Source: an uncultured Methylopila sp.
GTDB lineage: Bacteria; Pseudomonadota; Alphaproteobacteria; Rhizobiales; Methylopilaceae
NCBI GenBank assembly: GCA_902168115.1
Contig: CABHPB010000014.1
Coordinates: 56,271 to 120,270, forward strand
DNA length: 64,000 bases
Reading direction: 5' to 3'
In this document: positions 62,828 to 64,000 of the stretch, piece after piece
Numbering within the stretch: position 1 is the first letter of the stretch
Layout: each line of letters opens with the position of its first letter
Made by a program: the position numbers and the translations under genes
The notes under the pieces: model-generated
Told to the model about the DNA's origin: nothing
The model's input: the letters and a program-made list of their open reading frames with translations, nothing else
Database searches by the model: none

Positions 62828-63505
62828 TCAGGCCTCGTCCGTCGAGATCGGACCTGTCGCCCGCCCGGGGGCCGCCCGCGCGGGAGCGGCGGTGTTTGGC
62901 CATCGAAGACCCAGCAGGCGGCTGCGCGCGATCCTCGCGATCGTGACCGCGTTCGACTGGTTTCCCCCGAGCGTCGAGACGAAGCGGCGATCCGCGCCCA
63001 CGACGAAACCGACATGGCCGGACGAACCGGTCCGCACCCCGCGCCAGAACACGGCGACCGCGCCGACCAGCGGTTCGGCGCAGGAGCGGCCGAAGCGCAG
63101 CCAGTTGCGCGCGAGATAGGGATTTGCGGGCACCGCCTCGCCCGGCAGGGCGACGCGCAGGCACGTCTCGACGAAATCCCCGCACCATGGCGAGCGCGCC
63201 GGATCGCCGAGCGTGCGTCCGTCAGACGCCAGAAAGGCCTTCAGCCGCGGGTCGGCCTCGCGAAGGCCGAGGCGCCGGCGCCCCTCCTGCAGCCAGACCG
63301 GCTCGGCCGCGACCGGCGTCTCCGCGTCGTCGTCGCTGCGAAGCGCCGCGATCGACCGCGGTCCCGGAACGCCGTCCGGCTCCAGCCCGCCCTCGCGCTG
63401 GAAGCGGACAAGCGCGGCGCGCGTCCGCGGACCCCAGGCGCCATCGAGCGGCCCCGGATCGAGGCCGAGCCCGGTCAGCCGCCGCTGCATCTCCAGCACG
63501 AGCAT
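62828..63505 (-). CDS. Endolysin-like protein: peptidoglycan-binding plus NlpC/CHAP-like (TIGR02594) domain
   Basis: A 225-residue protein. The N-terminal peptidoglycan-binding domain (about 1-57) has LTGLGLDPGPLDGAWGPRTR. The C-terminal amidase-like domain of TIGR02594 type has catalytic Cys108 (SPWCGDFVETCL) and His164 (SSGHVGFVVG). There is no signal peptide, so as an endolysin it would rely on a holin; a holin-like gene lies 0.4 kb downstream. The start at MLVLEMQ follows AGAGG. A cellular cell-wall hydrolase is the alternative. Confidence 0.87.
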   Translation of the reverse strand: MLVLEMQRRLTGLGLDPGPLDGAWGPRTRAALVRFQREGGLEPDGVPGPRSIAALRSDDDAETPVAAEPVWLQEGRRRLGLREADPRLKAFLASDGRTLGDPARSPWCGDFVETCLRVALPGEAVPANPYLARNWLRFGRSCAEPLVGAVAVFWRGVRTGSSGHVGFVVGADRRFVSTLGGNQSNAVTIARIARSRLLGLRWPNTAAPARAAPGRATGPISTDEA

Positions 63506-63598
63506 GTGAACCTCTGAAACGGGGACTGCGACGACTTCGCCGGGTGCGGCGGCGTCTGGGCGCTGGCGTCCGGCGGGCCGAGCCCGCACAATCGCCGC

Positions 63599-63871
63599 AT
63601 GAGGACATTCCTGCGGTGGGTGAACTTCACGGTCTCGATCACGGTGATCGGGATCGCGCTCGCCTTCGCGCTGCTGTTCCTCGGCCGGCTCTACATCGGC
63701 CTCCAGCAGGCCGCCTTCGTGTTCACGGTCCTGATGCTCTATTCGATCGGCGTGACCATCGCGGCCATCAACTTCGCGGCGAAACTCGACGCGGAGCAGA
63801 GCGTGCGCAACGATCCCGGCCCGCGTCTTCCGGTGGTCCGGCGCCGTCGGGACAGGCTGGACGGCGTCTGA
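63599..63871 (+). CDS. Small two-helix membrane protein (90 aa)
   Basis: A 90-residue protein with two long hydrophobic helices (about 9-34 and 38-62) and a basic C-terminal tail. It has no recognised family. The ATG lacks a clear ribosome site. It is on the opposite strand to the phage-like genes on both sides. Confidence 0.65.
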   Translation: MRTFLRWVNFTVSITVIGIALAFALLFLGRLYIGLQQAAFVFTVLMLYSIGVTIAAINFAAKLDAEQSVRNDPGPRLPVVRRRRDRLDGV

Positions 63872-63908
63872 CGCGGCGGTCCGGTCCGCGGCGAGGCGCC
63901 GGCCGGGC

Positions 63909-64000
63909 TCACCAGCTCGAGATGACCCAGACCTCTCCGCGCGCGCCGGCGCCGCCCCGGCCGGACGCGAAGCCGTTGCGCGCGCGGAGAGGTCTGGGTC
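63909..64000 (-). CDS. C-terminal end of a probable phage tail-type protein, partial
   Basis: A minus-strand frame enters from the right edge and ends at the TGA at 63909-63911. Its last residues, GFASGRGGAGARGEVWVISS plus Trp, have the Gly-rich loop followed by a short beta-strand typical of the C-terminus of phage tail-fibre or tail-associated proteins. The 5' part is outside the window. The position next to an endolysin-like gene supports a phage origin. Confidence 0.5.
   Translation of the reverse strand, partial: PRPLRARNGFASGRGGAGARGEVWVISSW
63924..64000. repeat. Perfect 22-bp inverted repeat at the window edge
   Basis: GACCCAGACCTCTCCGCGCG plus CG at 63924-63945 is exactly complementary to 63979-64000, with 33 bases between. 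The right arm ends at the last base of the window and may continue beyond. It lies inside the partial tail-like gene. Confidence 0.75.

Overview
The window is GC-rich DNA from an alphaproteobacterium of the order Hyphomicrobiales (Rhizobiales). The evidence is the ccmI-ccmE-ccmF-ccmH-degP-response regulator-kinase order, promoters of the form GGAAC-N16-CGTT (the EcfG general stress response type), small families typical of the order (DUF3126, BTLCP protease, tandem PilZ protein), and palindromic intergenic repeats of rhizobial style. I cannot fix the genus. No rRNA, tRNA, CRISPR array or intact insertion sequence was seen.

Layout. 1-7.6 kb: an MHYT hybrid kinase, a large KatE-type catalase, and a run of very small hydrophilic or membrane genes. 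Two perfect EcfG-type promoters lie back to back between katE and its divergent neighbour, so this looks like a general-stress island. 7.8-13.6 kb: a five-gene operon for a caa3-type cytochrome oxidase, with subunit II carrying a cytochrome c domain, a fused subunit I+III, a small membrane protein, a CtaG-like factor and a tri-heme cytochrome c. The junctions overlap by 4 bases. 13.6-15.8 kb: a TIGR02587/TIGR02588 pair, then folB with a run-on tail into what looks like a broken sensor gene. 15.8-18.7 kb: a type III polyketide synthase, a methyltransferase and a flavoprotein in one overlapping operon. 18.9-26.2 kb: a second hybrid kinase, a CDF metal exporter, a DUF3750 protein, a luciferase-like monooxygenase, and two related small secreted proteins flanking a GFA-family protein.

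26.5-34.7 kb: htpG, an SLC13-type transporter, an enoyl-CoA hydratase, a flavin-reductase-like protein, a nitroreductase, a secreted protein and a patatin. 34.7-39.2 kb: housekeeping genes hisI, folE, a Fe-S scaffold, yidD and thrS. 39.2-46.8 kb: DUF486, CBS, rhomboid, PAS, PilZ, BTLCP protease, gamma carbonic anhydrase, PhoD phosphatase and DUF3126. 46.9-55.3 kb: a two-component system, DegP protease and the cytochrome c maturation genes ccmH, ccmF, ccmE and ccmI. These probably serve the heme c proteins of the oxidase operon as well as others. 55.4-58.3 kb: a reduced sarcosine-oxidase-like pair. 58.3-61.4 kb: a PhoP-like regulator and kinase downstream of a PepSY protein. 61.4-64.0 kb: proteins resembling a phage lysis module (holin-like, endolysin-like) and the Gly-rich C-terminus of a probable tail protein, suggesting that the window ends in a prophage remnant or phage-derived island.

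Many long reading frames antisense to real genes are GC-driven shadows and were left out. Functions rest on motifs read by eye and on recalled family knowledge. No database search was run.
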